From Siphonodentalium dalli (lineage: Eukaryota; Mollusca; Scaphopoda; Gadilida; Siphonodentaliidae), in the NCBI GenBank assembly GCA_032622095.1, contig CP136067.1:95410707-95474706 (forward strand): a DNA stretch of 64,000 nt, given 5' to 3'. Shown one piece after another: positions 49,240 through 60,382 of the stretch. The position numbers and the translations under genes are program-made. Position 1 is the stretch's first letter; each line of letters opens with the position of its first letter. The notes below the pieces were generated by a model. The model searched no databases. It was not told where the DNA came from and saw only the letters and a program-made list of their open reading frames with translations.

Positions 49240-49828
49240 CGAAGTGGCTAAAGAACGGTATACCGCTCTTTAGTACTGAGGGCTAAAGAACGGTATACCG
49301 CTCTTTAGTGATGAGGGCTAAAGAGCGGTACGGATTATAATGTTACACGCAATGCGCAAAATATCTTGGCAACGCACGTGCCGCTCATCCAACATGGACA
49401 GCTCTTTAGCACTGATGGCTAAAGAACGGCACACCACTCTTTAGCGATGAGGGCTAAAGAGCGATACGTATTATAACGTTATGTGTTGGCGCAATGCGCA
49501 AAATATCTTGGCAACGCACGTGCCGCTCATCCAACCTGGACCGCTCTTTAGCACCGAGGGCTAAAGAGCAGTAGGCCTATACCGCTCTTAAGCACCAAAC
49601 GCTAAAGAGTGGTATACCGTTCATTAGCGTATCAGGCCCATATAGCTAAAGCGTGGTATACCGCTCTTTAGTGTTTGTCACTAAAGAGCAGTATACCGTT
49701 CTTTAGCACCAAACGCTAAAGAGCGGTATACCGTTAATTAGCGTATCAGGCCCATATAGCTAAAGCGTGGTATACCGCTCTTTAGCGTTTGGTACTAAAG
49801 AGCGGTATACCGTTCTTTAGCCACGGCC
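49240..49828. mobile_element. Palindrome-array element inserted in the foldback element
   Basis: About twelve units are built on the palindrome with half-arm GCTAAAGAGCGGTA. Two of them are opened by a 70-90 bp spacer containing 'gcgcaaaatatcttggcaac'. Ends are inverted (GTGGCTAAAGAACGGTATAC after four differing bases). ATTAATTTA at 49231-49239 and 49829-49837 is a 9-bp target duplication; the uninterrupted site occurs, inverted, near 47110-47130. No coding frame. Family not recognised. Confidence 0.8.
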
Positions 49829-50129
49829 ATTAATTTAAGGAGTCCTTCTGGTATACGAGGACATATAGATCTATATAGTGAATATTTATCGCCGTTTGAT
49901 TTGCACCAAGTGAACTCGGCGCATATATAATTGATAGAACAAACCACTATTATGATGATCGTGTCGTTATTTGTTTAAAATACGTATCATTTGACATATA
50001 CGCACCCGTTCCCTCATTAAAATCAATATATTATGCCCATTTTAGGGCACCTCCTCGAATTCGGGGGATCTCCGCAAAGTGACGTCCGCAAATAGGGACC
50101 TACTGCAAATCGTCGCACCCCTCGAAATT

Positions 50130-50989
50130 AGGAAAATATCCGACGGCAAATTTAATGCTGTGGCATGTTAGATTCCACACAATCATTTTGCCACGGTTAT
50201 TTCACACGTCATTGCTTACAATATGTTATTGCCGTGACTAACTTCGAGCACTAAAAATGGTTGGTTGTCAGTCTAATTCTATTGAAAATCGGGTAAAATG
50301 AAAATAATTTTTCGAAATAATTGAAAAAATCTTACGAAGTTACGACTTACGACGTTAATTTCTTTTTGTGTGTGACCTCTGTCAGTCTGTGGCACTGAAA
50401 ACTGAGCCATAGTTAACCTAAAAATTTCTGTCTTCCATCAGATACCGTAAAACCCTTAAGGAGCATGGCCTGCATGGAAAATATCTGTTTGAAATTGAAT
50501 ACAAATTCACAACAATTGATCCGCCATTCTGTGTTGTGTTTTAAAACATCACGTGACAACATTGACCTCCTTCGTCGACTTTTGGCAACACCCATAAACA
50601 ACACGTGACACCCCCTAACTGATTTCTCATTGGTCAATATATCCCCTATACCGTAGAAGCGGGGGCTGATATAGACCCTACCATGCTGGCACCTTCAGCA
50701 TTGTTAACACAAAGAACTATAACTCTATATATAACGTACTTTTGTCCAAATAACGGATTTGTCTTATACATTTTAAAACACCACAAGTAAGCAACTTCGG
50801 TCTAACATAAGTTAAATTTACCTATTGGGTGAATGGTCATGGGGAGGTTTGGGGTCGCTCTATAAAATAACTTCTTCTGAAGAAAAAAAAACGGTCTTTT
50901 TAAAACACACTCTTGTATTAACAATGTCAAGAATGTGATTAGCAAAACAAATATCGTTTAGTGTTCTTACTCGAATATGAAAAGCTAGC
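50130..50989. other. Intergenic, with a dispersed repeat fragment
   Basis: 50648-50695 is an inverted copy of the 7672-7716 fragment ('ccgtagaagcgggggctgat'). No gene. Confidence 0.5.
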
Positions 50990-51205
50990 TACAGTAATGC
51001 CCAAAGTAATTGATCACTTAACCTCAGCAGAATTATGGGTAATTTTTCAGGATTTAGTCGGAAATATGGCTTGTTGCCACTCATCGGAAAGCTCTCGCCG
51101 AGTGCTTTCCGATGAATGGCAACAAGCCATACTTCCGACTAAATCCTAAAAATTACCCATAATTCTGCTGTGGTTAAGTGGTCAATTACTTTGGGCATTA
51201 CTGTA
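50990..51205. mobile_element. TA-flanked palindromic MITE with ~102-bp arms
   Basis: Arms 50991-51092 and 51104-51204 are nearly perfect reverse complements around an 11-base loop (tctcgccgagt). TA at both ends (50990-50991, 51204-51205) and the CAGTAATGCCC tip suggest a Tc1/mariner-type end. No coding frame. Few mismatches imply a recent copy. Confidence 0.85.
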
Positions 51206-51578
51206 CGAATGTGATTGCCCTTAAAAAGCTGGCTCCTCGTGTGGCCGATTTAAAAACCTGCCATCGAATGTGATCAATCCCCGTGCTGGTAACCCCACCA
51301 TCATTAGTAACAAGGGTAAAGGAATAGATTCGATCTGTCAAGCCATGTGATTATATCGTCCAGGTGTGCGTAAATATACAGCCATCAGTGTGCGCTACGA
51401 AGAACATACTAATTATGATTTGGTGTGCCCATGTGAAACGGAGCATGTGGACTAGATAGCCATCACATTTAAACATGCATTTAATTGTCGATTAGCATAA
51501 TAATTCGGCCTTTACGTGACCTTGCCTAAAGAGGATTGCACTGCCAGACATGTGTGTCAGAAGACACCTTCCATAGAA

Positions 51579-51982
51579 TAGAGACCTTTCGCAAAATCAC
51601 TATTACGATTACGGATAGGATATAATATCCCAGCAAGATGGACACCATCACCATCACAACTTACATACGATGGTTAATATTAGTGAGACGGCATATGTCC
51701 CACTATATTAAGTTACACATATATTTCATGGAAAAAGTAATGTGCGTCCCTTTCAGATCCCATGTTCTTATCATTGTGTTATACACCATACGGCTGATGT
51801 TAGAGCGTCCCCAAACAGGACTGGTGCGGTGGTATACATCCTTGACACATCTGCACATAATTAAACTAGCACGTCTCATGCACATAAGAACCCACGCACT
51901 TAAAGATCGAATGTTTGGCCGCATACTGCCAGGATATTGTCCATATCCGTAATCGTAATCGTGATTTTGCGAAAGGTCTCTA
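51579..51982. mobile_element. TA-flanked MITE, ~38-bp inverted ends
   Basis: Ends TAGAGACCTTTCGCAAAATC are inverted over about 38 bases with one mismatch. The TA at each end fits a Tc1/mariner-like duplication. Frames inside (104 and 165 codons on opposite strands) have no transposase motif, and the longer one runs out into the next element. Confidence 0.7.
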
Positions 51983-52069
51983 CTGAACGACGACAGATAA
52001 TTATTACGAATAGCTATTTGTAGTCGTACGGTCCAAAAAACTTTTTCGCAGAAATGACGACTACGAGTC

Positions 52070-52530
52070 CATTTGTGACCCGCCATATCAAATCCAGTCG
52101 GAAGTCGAGATTTTTTTACCCTGTGCCAATGCATTCTCTTATATATGCGAGTCGACCATAGGTCGCCTCGCATATATAAGAGAATGCATTGGCCTAACAA
52201 TTGTTTACAATTTTAATAATTTGTTCTTGTATTCAATTTTATAATTTCACCCATACAGAGCCCCAGACAAACATAAGCAGACGACACACTTCTATGTGCT
52301 TCTATATATGTGTGGGGCTCCCTGCAGGGTAATGGATTTTTTGTATTTTATGTCCTAAAAATTGTAAGAAACATTTATTTAAAAAACATGATAAAAAATT
52401 GTTAGGCCAATGCATTCTCATATATATGCGAGGCGACCTATGGTCGACTCGCATATATAAGATAATGCATTGGCACAGGGTAAAAAAAATCCCGACTTCC
52501 GACTGGATTTGATATGGCGGGTCACATTTG
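52070..52530. mobile_element. Nested foldback elements, including palindrome-arm copy 2
   Basis: Outer arms 52074-52118 and 52481-52526 are inverted ('atcaaatccagtcggaagtc'). Directly inside, 52119-52480 is the second copy of the element at 2560-2788: the same CCCTGTGCCAATGCATTC ends and hairpin arms, with a different spacer. A further inverted pair lies outside (51985-52015 with 52915-52950, 'gataattattacgaatag'). Confidence 0.75.
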
Positions 52531-53455
52531 TGAGAGTTTCGTGCTTGTCGCTCACAGTAAGGGGGTTACTGGTCTTCGTGTCGTGATTGTTTTTGTACTT
52601 ATAATTATGCTGTTATCAGGTCGATCATGGCTTAGCGCTTTGTGTTTCGCAATATTCTCGTGTTTCACGACGACGAATGATTTGATTGTCACTAATAGAT
52701 AACAATTAAGGCCACATGGCGACCACAATTTAAGAACACAATCTCGGAATCATCTTCCAAATTGAGCAGCCGAGAAACGATCGAGAACTTATTACTATAT
52801 GATGTATTTGTGAGTTTTGTTGAAAATCCAAAAAAGTAATCATAAAAACGGATAGGGAAAAACGACAACGAATAGAAAGAACACAAATTCTAGTGATGTA
52901 CATGTATTACCCTATTCGTAATAATTATCTATTGTCGTTCATTATGCGAAAGGTGTTTTTGTGAACGCGGGTCTAAAGCGTGGATGTGATTTCATGCCTC
53001 ACACACCATTTGTTGGAATTTTTACACCGTCTGTAGGTTGTAATTGTTTTCATTGTTAGATTTTCCAACCATTAATTAGTGGGAATTTTGTTGTTTTTTA
53101 GACCAACAGTATCATATGTGTCATATTTAGTCAACTTGGTTTGAAATTGCTATCAGCTGGACATTTTTCGTTGGAAATTTTCCAACATTAGGGAGTCAGG
53201 TTGGAAATACAGTTGGGAAGTTTGTGGTACCAGTTGGATAATTACAACACATGCAAGGGGGTACCCAGTTAACAGTCTCACTTATTGGGGCATTTCGCCA
53301 AAGAGGAGATGACTTCATGTAAGCCATCAGGCTTGTCTGATCCTCATTTCCATACATTAACTCTTCTATTGCATACATGTGTCATCTGTTATTATGTTAA
53401 ATGGAAATAAAAATATGTTTACACTAAGGGGTGGGTGCAAATAGTTTTTCGCAAA
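52531..53455. other. Intergenic, no gene seen
   Basis: 'gttggaa' and 'ttccaac' words cluster at 53025-53250. No credible frame. The last bases (CAAA, 53452-53455) are the left target duplication of the retrotransposon. Confidence 0.5.
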
Positions 53456-53987
53456 TGTCCCGGTGTCTAGGGTTTAGATGTTGAATTGGCCGTGTCGTGA
53501 ACATTGATAACAATAACTGGTTCATAGATCTTCATACTTTATATATGTATAAGTCTTTCTCGATAAGCACAGTACACAGGCGGAAGAACAGAGGTGTTGG
53601 TATAGTAGCAAGGTTGTCGGATAAGTGAGTCTCCCGCTTTAGAGCACGGGTAGTTATTCCAACCTCTGGTGTATCATGCCTCTAAATAAGGTCCGAGATA
53701 CATGATACACTTGGATATGACGTGTATCACTATATACTGTCTTATAGAATGATACTGGCTTTATCCACCCTAACTTATACAATGGTTGCTACCAGTCATA
53801 ACCACTTAAGAATATGATCTTGTTAATGATGCGTGTGTGTTTCTACACTATATATAATCTGTCTTCTATGTATTGTGCTTATCTATACAATTAACCCTAG
53901 CAGTTACAATCACTGGGGAAAGGAAGTTTATCCTAGATTCCAGGAACACATATAACAACACATAACTATCATATGTACTATCGGACA
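53456..53987 (-). repeat. 3' LTR (element orientation)
   Basis: 532 bases, starting TGTCCCGG and ending CGGACA on the plus strand. Matches the other LTR except at two positions I found ('gtcgtga' against 'gtcggga' near 53497, 'aatatgatc' against 'aatgtgatc' near 53813). Confidence 0.95.
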
Positions 53988-53989
53988 GA

Positions 53990-53999
53990 CTCCCCTCGC
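53990..53999 (-). promoter_or_regulatory. Polypurine tract
   Basis: On the minus strand GCGAGGGGAG lies two bases before the 3' LTR, the expected place for plus-strand DNA priming. Confidence 0.7.
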
Positions 54000-56494
54000 T
54001 ACAGAAATTTGTAACTACATGTAGTTACAAATTAAAAGTGTGGTAAAAGTCCGAGTGTACAGAAGATAGTTGGAATCTAGGATCTATAATCGCGAACGCG
54101 AACCTAAAAAACATCAACAAATGGATATTCATACACAAAACTCAACAGCAACAGAAACTAAGAGTCAATTATCCATGGCGAGTCTGGTAAACAGTATGTC
54201 ACTAGGTTACTGGATTAGCATCGAACAGTAAGTCACTGGAGCACTGGTTTATCAGCGAATAGTTAATTTATCCAGGAATTTGTAGAGAAGTTCTGGCGTG
54301 GCGGGTATAATGTGATATATGTGTACAATATATATATTCGGCAAACTAGTCTATCCAAGGTCGGATAATCAACACAGTAGCTATAAGCTGGTATGTGCGA
54401 ACTAGAAAACTCGCACAAAACGTACAGTTATAATTGACAGCAACAATTACGGAAGATAAATGTTAATGCCCGTGCGGCGTGAGAATGTGTAGTAACCGAT
54501 ATATTCATCAGTTGGGAAGGTATATGTAGCTTCACAGGCTAGCGTCTGTGACATCGCTGGTCTTAGTCAGCAAGGGACGTGGAGTCAATGACGTAACGTG
54601 TAATGATCGGTGTACATGTAACAGCAGTGTACAGTTGCGATCAAATGTCAATTATTTTATGCCAATGTCTATCAAACGTATCAGCGATATTCATGAACGA
54701 TCTGGCAGCATATGCGTCATTTAGTTATCATCTAAGGAGCTGTGGCGGCGTCAGCGTTGAAACAACGACTGTATACAAGACGCCGGACGAGGAAATGCAG
54801 CAACGAGTGTTTATTTTGGACAGTCGGTGGAATAGCTATGTCCGATAAACTTGTGAGCACAGTGTCAGGAACGGTCGAAGATTTGCAGCGGTGTCGCTAG
54901 ATGTGGTTGAAACACCAATGTCTGGTCCGGTCTGCGTGTCTGGTATGTCAGCACGGTGTATATTGGATGGTCCATCGCGTGTGACGTCATTTGCCTGACT
55001 TACAGTACCAACCATTAATCGTGTTTGGCGAACCCATTTAGTTCGACATAAATGACACGAAGTCTAAATAATGTGTTTGTAAAAAGAACACAATAAACCC
55101 ACAATAGCTAATAAGCATATTTGAACCAAAATATGTCCAATGCAATTTGCATTTTCATAAATTTTGAACCTGTTCGTAGAGCATTTCCATAAAATGTAAA
55201 GAAAAATGGTCATGCAATAAATGAGGGATATGAACATTAAGGGAATTGGGTTTATGATCAATAAAATGTGATCGTAGGAAGTAAACAAAATATGTCTTGA
55301 ATCATGACATTAAAGGGAATCGCTAGATATATGTATATTACGCCATAAAATTTCATACAAAATGTAATTGTCGCTGAAAACAATTGCTGTGCGATAACCA
55401 AACATGCCTGCCGCGACGATATTTATAATCAACAATCGTGTAATTATTTTGGTGTGAAATTATTGTTAAAATCGGGTGAATTAGCGTTCACCATTCCAGT
55501 AGAATTAGAACCAATCAGTAGATGATTGCAATTTCGTTAAACTATTCACAGCTATTTATGAACAATCACGTGGTAATGAAATATCACATACATGTACTTC
55601 TCCGCTATTTATATCATATTAATTTATATTATATGCACATATTTGCAATTATAAACGATACTTAATTTGCTGTTTACAGAGCGAATAAAATAGTATTATA
55701 CTTGTGCTTGGTATAAGCCATCTAACGACCATTCTTATTTAATAACGCTTAGCATTCCATTACCAACACCCGGGTTAAATATCCCTGCGTATCTCAAGTC
55801 AAACCCGGAAGACGAGGGCTGATCACACCACTCGGAATTCCGCTATACCTATATTCAATCCATCTGGGTAATGCATCGTGTGCACACGAATTGGATGCTA
55901 AGGATGCATGGTCAATGACGATTAATGATAATCTATTTTGTATTAGTATTACGATTGAACGTTGTACTGTATCTATAGGCAATTGGCAGCTCATCGCGGT
56001 GCTGACCTATACGATAACCTACATAACACGCATGTCAGCTGAGTTATGGAGTCTATGCAATAATCATGCTGGTCAGTTCAATTGTATGTGCAAATTTATC
56101 ATCTCAATAGCTTTACACGATATTCCTGGACCCGTTGTCCAGATACATAAATCAAGTAAACCTCATGCGTTGTATACAGAAAGGTTTGCATGTGTTGTCG
56201 GCACTAATTTAAGCGTGCAGTGGCACAATGTTGGATATATTTATGTTATACACGCGTAGACTATGAATATTAAGATTATGATTTAAATCATGTTTGTGTT
56301 ATTTAGTTCAATTGTTTATCATTTCTATTCCTTTGTTATACGGAAAGTGAACATTCAGGATTTTGTTATACATTGTTTGTTATTCCGTCAGGACTACAAT
56401 ATATAATTATTTACGGATGCATAACTGTTGCACATTTATACTGGTAAGTATGACTTTAATGGAATCCTGATATTAATTCTGTCGGACAAATTGT
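54000..56494. other. 2.5-kb retrotransposon region between pol and 3' LTR, no sense ORF
   Basis: The sense (minus) strand has only frames under 75 codons, one of them hydrophobic (55064-55288), and nothing that looks like an envelope gene. On the antisense strand there is a 122-codon frame (55891-56259) lacking an ATG start, and an 81-codon frame (54603-54848). Neither has a domain I recognise. It may be a long untranslated region, the remains of an env or captured sequence, or a host of antisense transcripts. Confidence 0.6.
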
Positions 56495-59400
56495 CTATTT
56501 TGTTTCCCGTGTGCTTATAACACGAATGATATCATTCACGCCTGCTTGCGAATTTAAATCGATATCCATGTCAGAAACAGTTGTTTGTACATATGGGTTT
56601 ATGTTATCAGAGGCAACATTTTCAATTTCTTCAGTTTCGGCCGCAAAAGCATCTGAATTATTATTGTTTGGCTCATTGGCGCGCAATCTATCTGCCCACT
56701 CCAATCTCGGTATGTCATCGTCACTTGAAGAATTTTTCCTTCTTAGTTGTTTGCGTTTCATTAATTGCGCAAGTGGAATTTCGTCACTAGACGACCATTC
56801 TGATGACGCAGGTTGTTCTGGGTCTTCGTTAGAACTATTTACAACAAATCGCTGTCTTCGCAATTGACGTATTGTATCTTTGGGAGGAATTTTCCATGCA
56901 GTGTCGGCTTTACGAATATTGTCGGCATGACAGCGGACTGTTCGGGCACTTAATTGATCTTTAATTAAGAATGAGACATTACTACGTTTTTCAATTATAT
57001 TCCAATGACTTTGCCATGATAAACTCAGTTTACCCGTTTTTCGCCCCGATTTGTAATAAACTGGATCGCCTATTTCAAATGAAACCTCTTTCCGTTTTTC
57101 ATTCTTTCTTTGTGTTCTGATTTGGGATCTTAAACGCGATAGAACTAAACGAAAGTTTCTATGCTGTTCCTGTAAAGCGATAGATGTAAAGTCCTCGCCT
57201 ACATATTTCAATCTGGGTTTTAGAATATTATCAAGACTTAAAGTGGGTTCCCTATGATATAATAAATAAAACGGACTGAATTTTGTTGTATCATTTACAT
57301 GAACACGCATTGCAAATAATGCTTGTGACAAATACATGTCCCAAGTGTGTGTGTTTTGTAATACCAATTTTGATATTACAGAATTTAAAACGGAATGCGA
57401 TCGCTCGACACATCCCTGGCTATTCGGATGATAGGGACTTGAAAAAATATGGTGGATGTTTAGTTCTTTGCACACCTGATCCATTTTTTTATTTTTGAAC
57501 TCCGTGCCGTTATCACTTACCAAATTGAGACAGCAAGCATGTCTGCTAATGACCTCATCTAAAAATATCATTATCACCGTTTCGGCTCGTTTGTCGGGAA
57601 TCGCAAATGCCTCGACATATTTAGTCAGACAACAAATAAAAGTTAAAATATATTTGTTATTGGACATTGTTGTTTCAAATGGTCCTTGTATGTCAGTGCT
57701 TATTGTCGCAAACGGAAATGGAGGGCGGTCCATCTCTTGTATTGGGGCCTTTTGTTGTGATAAATTCCTCATTTTACAAATCATGCAAGCTTGACAATAA
57801 TTATGTATATCTCTATACATATTTGGCCAATAATATTTAAGTTTTGCTGTTGCAAAAGTCTTAACTGTGGAAAAATGCCCTGCTAAGTCATGGTATTGTT
57901 TGAGTACAGCTTGTCGAATATTTGCGGGAATAAATAGGCGTATATCTGTATCATCATCATGATTACTGATGAAATATAGCACATCTTTAATTACTATATA
58001 TTTATCTGCTATTTGTCGGGGTGGTTTGGTGGAATTTAATTTTTGAACAATCTCTATTGCTTCGATATCGCGTTCTTGTTCAAGTTGTATGTCAAACCCC
58101 TCTAACTGAATTGCTTCTTGATTTTCAGGTAGAATTTTGTCTATGCGACAATTTGCATATTGTTTTGTGTTTAATTTAGATGTGTCAATTATTTCCACAT
58201 CCATTGGTACTTCTCGTTCAGGGCCGGTTACGTCGGACTGATCTGGCACCTCTGACATACCAGTTTGTAACTTTTCCGGTCGTGATAAATAATCTGCAAA
58301 TATATTCTCTTTGCCGGGTATGTGGATTATCTGCGGCTTGTAGGCAGCTATGCACACAGCCCAACGTGCGACATTTTTATTGTCCATGGGAGCAGATAAC
58401 ATATGAGTTAATACCTTGTGGTCAGTCTTTATAATTAACGGAGACCCGCTGATATAAAATTGAAGTTTCTTTATTGCCCAATAAATAGCAAAGCATTCCC
58501 GTTCTAATGTACTCCATGAACGAATTTGAGATTTATTCAGCCGTGCGGAAATAAAATGTATAGGATTTTCCGTATTCGATCTTGATATACACGGGTCACC
58601 TGGGTCACGTGACTGTGTAATTACTGCTGCAATAGCATGCGCGCTGGCATCGGTATACATGATGAATGGTTTATTTTTATCTGGATATGCGAGATATGTG
58701 GCTTCTGTTAAATCAGATTTCAATTTTTGAAATGCCTTATCACATTCATCTGTCCATTCAAATTTTGTGTTTTTCTTTGTTAATTCTACCAAAGGTCCAC
58801 AAATTTCACTAAATTGAGCAATAAATTTCCGGAACCACGAGGATGATCCTATAACACTTCTCACTTGTTTCACATTTGTTGGCGGTGCTAAATTTTGAAT
58901 TGCTTTCACTTTATGAGCATCTGGTCTAACACCATGTTGGTCAACGATGTGCCCCAAAAATGAGCATTCTGTTTTAAAGAATGAACATTTCTTTAACTTT
59001 AATTTCACATTAAACTTCCTAAGGCGATCAAATACTTCTTGAAGAAGTCTTAAATGGGACTTCTTATCCACTGAGTACAAAATTAAGTCGTCGACATAGG
59101 CGCGACATCCTTTAATCCCCTCCAACACACGATTCATGAGTTGAAGAAAGGCACTAGAACTTCCAATGGCACCGAAACAGGCGCGGTTAAACGAAAAATT
59201 CCCTCTAAAACAAGTGATAGTTGCCTTACTTCGATCCGCGTGATGTATCGGAATGCAATTATATGCAGAAAAACAATCGAGAACTGTTATATATTTAACT
59301 CCCTTCATTTCGGCCAAGATATCCTCGATCTGATCGATTGGGAAGAATGTGGGTTTTGTGATAGCATTAAGTCTGCGAAGGTCGGCTATAAATCGATATG

Positions 59401-60382
59401 AATCATCTGATTTTCTTAGAACCATACACGGAAATGACCATTCAGTTGCTGGGGCTGGTGAAATTATTTTTGCTTGTAATAATTCATCAATTTTATCACT
59501 AAGAATTTCACGCTTTTTCAATGGGCATCGATAAGGCATTAACCTTATTGGAGGGTGGTCTCCCGTGGGAATCTTCATGGTCACAGCCGTGGTACATCCT
59601 AATTCGGTTAATTTTGTAGCGAAAATATCACTATTATTTCGAATTAGTGGTATTACATCGTCCCTAAATGAATCGGGAACTTGTACATCATCCAAATTAA
59701 TCTGTTCTTTTATTTCATTGTTATTCGGATGAGGTGTTTCCACACACCTTACAGCAGACACCCTGCCGACAATACATCCACGTCGCAAATTAAAATGCTT
59801 ATCTGTGTAATTGCTTATGAGTACAGGTATACTTTCGCTGTTATTGCTTGCGGTATATTCGGCTGTCAACCCAGGTTCATTTCCCATAAACCCTTCGTCT
59901 ATTGGTTCCACCTGCAGATATTTCGTGGCAAACAATTTATTACCTCCAATTATACGCGCTTTCGTTAATATCGTTGTCTTTGGTGGAATAACATGGGCAG
60001 ATTGTATTCTGACCAAGGTTGCAACGTGAATATCTGGTATTAGCGGAATGATTGTTCCGCGAATCTTCATTATTTGGCGGTCGAAGTATAGTCTGGCGCC
60101 GTTTCCACTGAGAAAGTCTCTGCCGATCAATAAAGATCGATGCATGTTTGAGCAAATATATAATTTATGTGAGACCTTTAATTTATTAATGTGGAAATTT
60201 AATATGATGAAACCATTTATGGTTAGTGCATCCCCACTTGCAGATGTTGCATGAAACTGCGTTTCTTGCATTTTCGGTTTATATTTTAAATTGTTATAAA
60301 ATTTTAATGAACATAAACTGATATCGGCTCCACTATCAAGAATGGCTCTATATTTTTGTGTGCCTATTGTAATCAATATCGA
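56495..60382 (-). CDS. pol: pol: protease, reverse transcriptase, RNase H, integrase
   Basis: An open frame of 1295 codons without an ATG near its start, which fits expression as a Gag-Pol fusion. Numbering from the TTG at 60376: aspartic protease with DSGA at 14-17; reverse transcriptase about 270-440 with YVDD at 427-430 (59087-59098); RNase H about 570-700 with YTDAS (D576), an E in LERE (about 625-627) and TDHK (D652); integrase zinc finger H829, H834, C861, C864; integrase core D895, D955, E991, a DD35E spacing; a GPY/F-like module about 1100-1155; and an acidic, serine- and asparagine-rich tail. The catalytic residues all look intact. The frame upstream is closed by TAA at 60383-60385, so in this copy the protease is cut off from the frameshift product. 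It acts in reverse transcription in particles and in integration in the nucleus. Confidence 0.95.
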   Translation of the reverse strand, partial: SILITIGTQKYRAILDSGADISLCSLKFYNNLKYKPKMQETQFHATSASGDALTINGFIILNFHINKLKVSHKLYICSNMHRSLLIGRDFLSGNGARLYFDRQIMKIRGTIIPLIPDIHVATLVRIQSAHVIPPKTTILTKARIIGGNKLFATKYLQVEPIDEGFMGNEPGLTAEYTASNNSESIPVLISNYTDKHFNLRRGCIVGRVSAVRCVETPHPNNNEIKEQINLDDVQVPDSFRDDVIPLIRNNSDIFATKLTELGCTTAVTMKIPTGDHPPIRLMPYRCPLKKREILSDKIDELLQAKIISPAPATEWSFPCMVLRKSDDSYRFIADLRRLNAITKPTFFPIDQIEDILAEMKGVKYITVLDCFSAYNCIPIHHADRSKATITCFRGNFSFNRACFGAIGSSSAFLQLMNRVLEGIKGCRAYVDDLILYSVDKKSHLRLLQEVFDRLRKFNVKLKLKKCSFFKTECSFLGHIVDQHGVRPDAHKVKAIQNLAPPTNVKQVRSVIGSSSWFRKFIAQFSEICGPLVELTKKNTKFEWTDECDKAFQKLKSDLTEATYLAYPDKNKPFIMYTDASAHAIAAVITQSRDPGDPCISRSNTENPIHFISARLNKSQIRSWSTLERECFAIYWAIKKLQFYISGSPLIIKTDHKVLTHMLSAPMDNKNVARWAVCIAAYKPQIIHIPGKENIFADYLSRPEKLQTGMSEVPDQSDVTGPEREVPMDVEIIDTSKLNTKQYANCRIDKILPENQEAIQLEGFDIQLEQERDIEAIEIVQKLNSTKPPRQIADKYIVIKDVLYFISNHDDDTDIRLFIPANIRQAVLKQYHDLAGHFSTVKTFATAKLKYYWPNMYRDIHNYCQACMICKMRNLSQQKAPIQEMDRPPFPFATISTDIQGPFETTMSNNKYILTFICCLTKYVEAFAIPDKRAETVIMIFLDEVISRHACCLNLVSDNGTEFKNKKMDQVCKELNIHHIFSSPYHPNSQGCVERSHSVLNSVISKLVLQNTHTWDMYLSQALFAMRVHVNDTTKFSPFYLLYHREPTLSLDNILKPRLKYVGEDFTSIALQEQHRNFRLVLSRLRSQIRTQRKNEKRKEVSFEIGDPVYYKSGRKTGKLSLSWQSHWNIIEKRSNVSFLIKDQLSARTVRCHADNIRKADTAWKIPPKDTIRQLRRQRFVVNSSNEDPEQPASSEWSSSDEIPLAQLMKRKQLRRKNSSSDDDIPRLEWADRLRANEPNNNNSDAFAAETEEIENVASDNINPYVQTTVSDMDIDLNSQAGVNDIIRVISTRETK

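Larger units (their letters stand above)
46836..50120. mobile_element. Mutator-like foldback element with 9-bp target duplication
   Basis: CTCGAAATT occurs at 46827-46835 and 50121-50129. The inverted ends start CGGTGTGACGATTTGCAG and GGGTGCGACGATTTGCAG and match for over 100 bases. Inside, a ~350-400 bp unit ('gagggaacgggtgcgtatat', 'cgccgagttcacttggtgca', 'caatcaaataatattattca') is present twice in one orientation (46870-47230, 47270-47580) and four times, partly truncated, in the other (48290-50040). A 9-bp duplication with long inverted ends is typical of Mutator-like elements. No transposase frame. A second element is inserted at 49240-49828. Confidence 0.75.

Noticed and set aside
51703-52200. 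165-codon minus-strand open frame
   Set aside because: It spans two different inverted-repeat elements and its N-terminal part is a translation of the palindromic foldback arm (also seen at 2707-2780). No domain.
55891-56259. 122-codon plus-strand frame inside the retrotransposon
   Set aside because: It starts at TTG, has no ATG near its start and no recognisable domain; kept only as part of the unexplained region.
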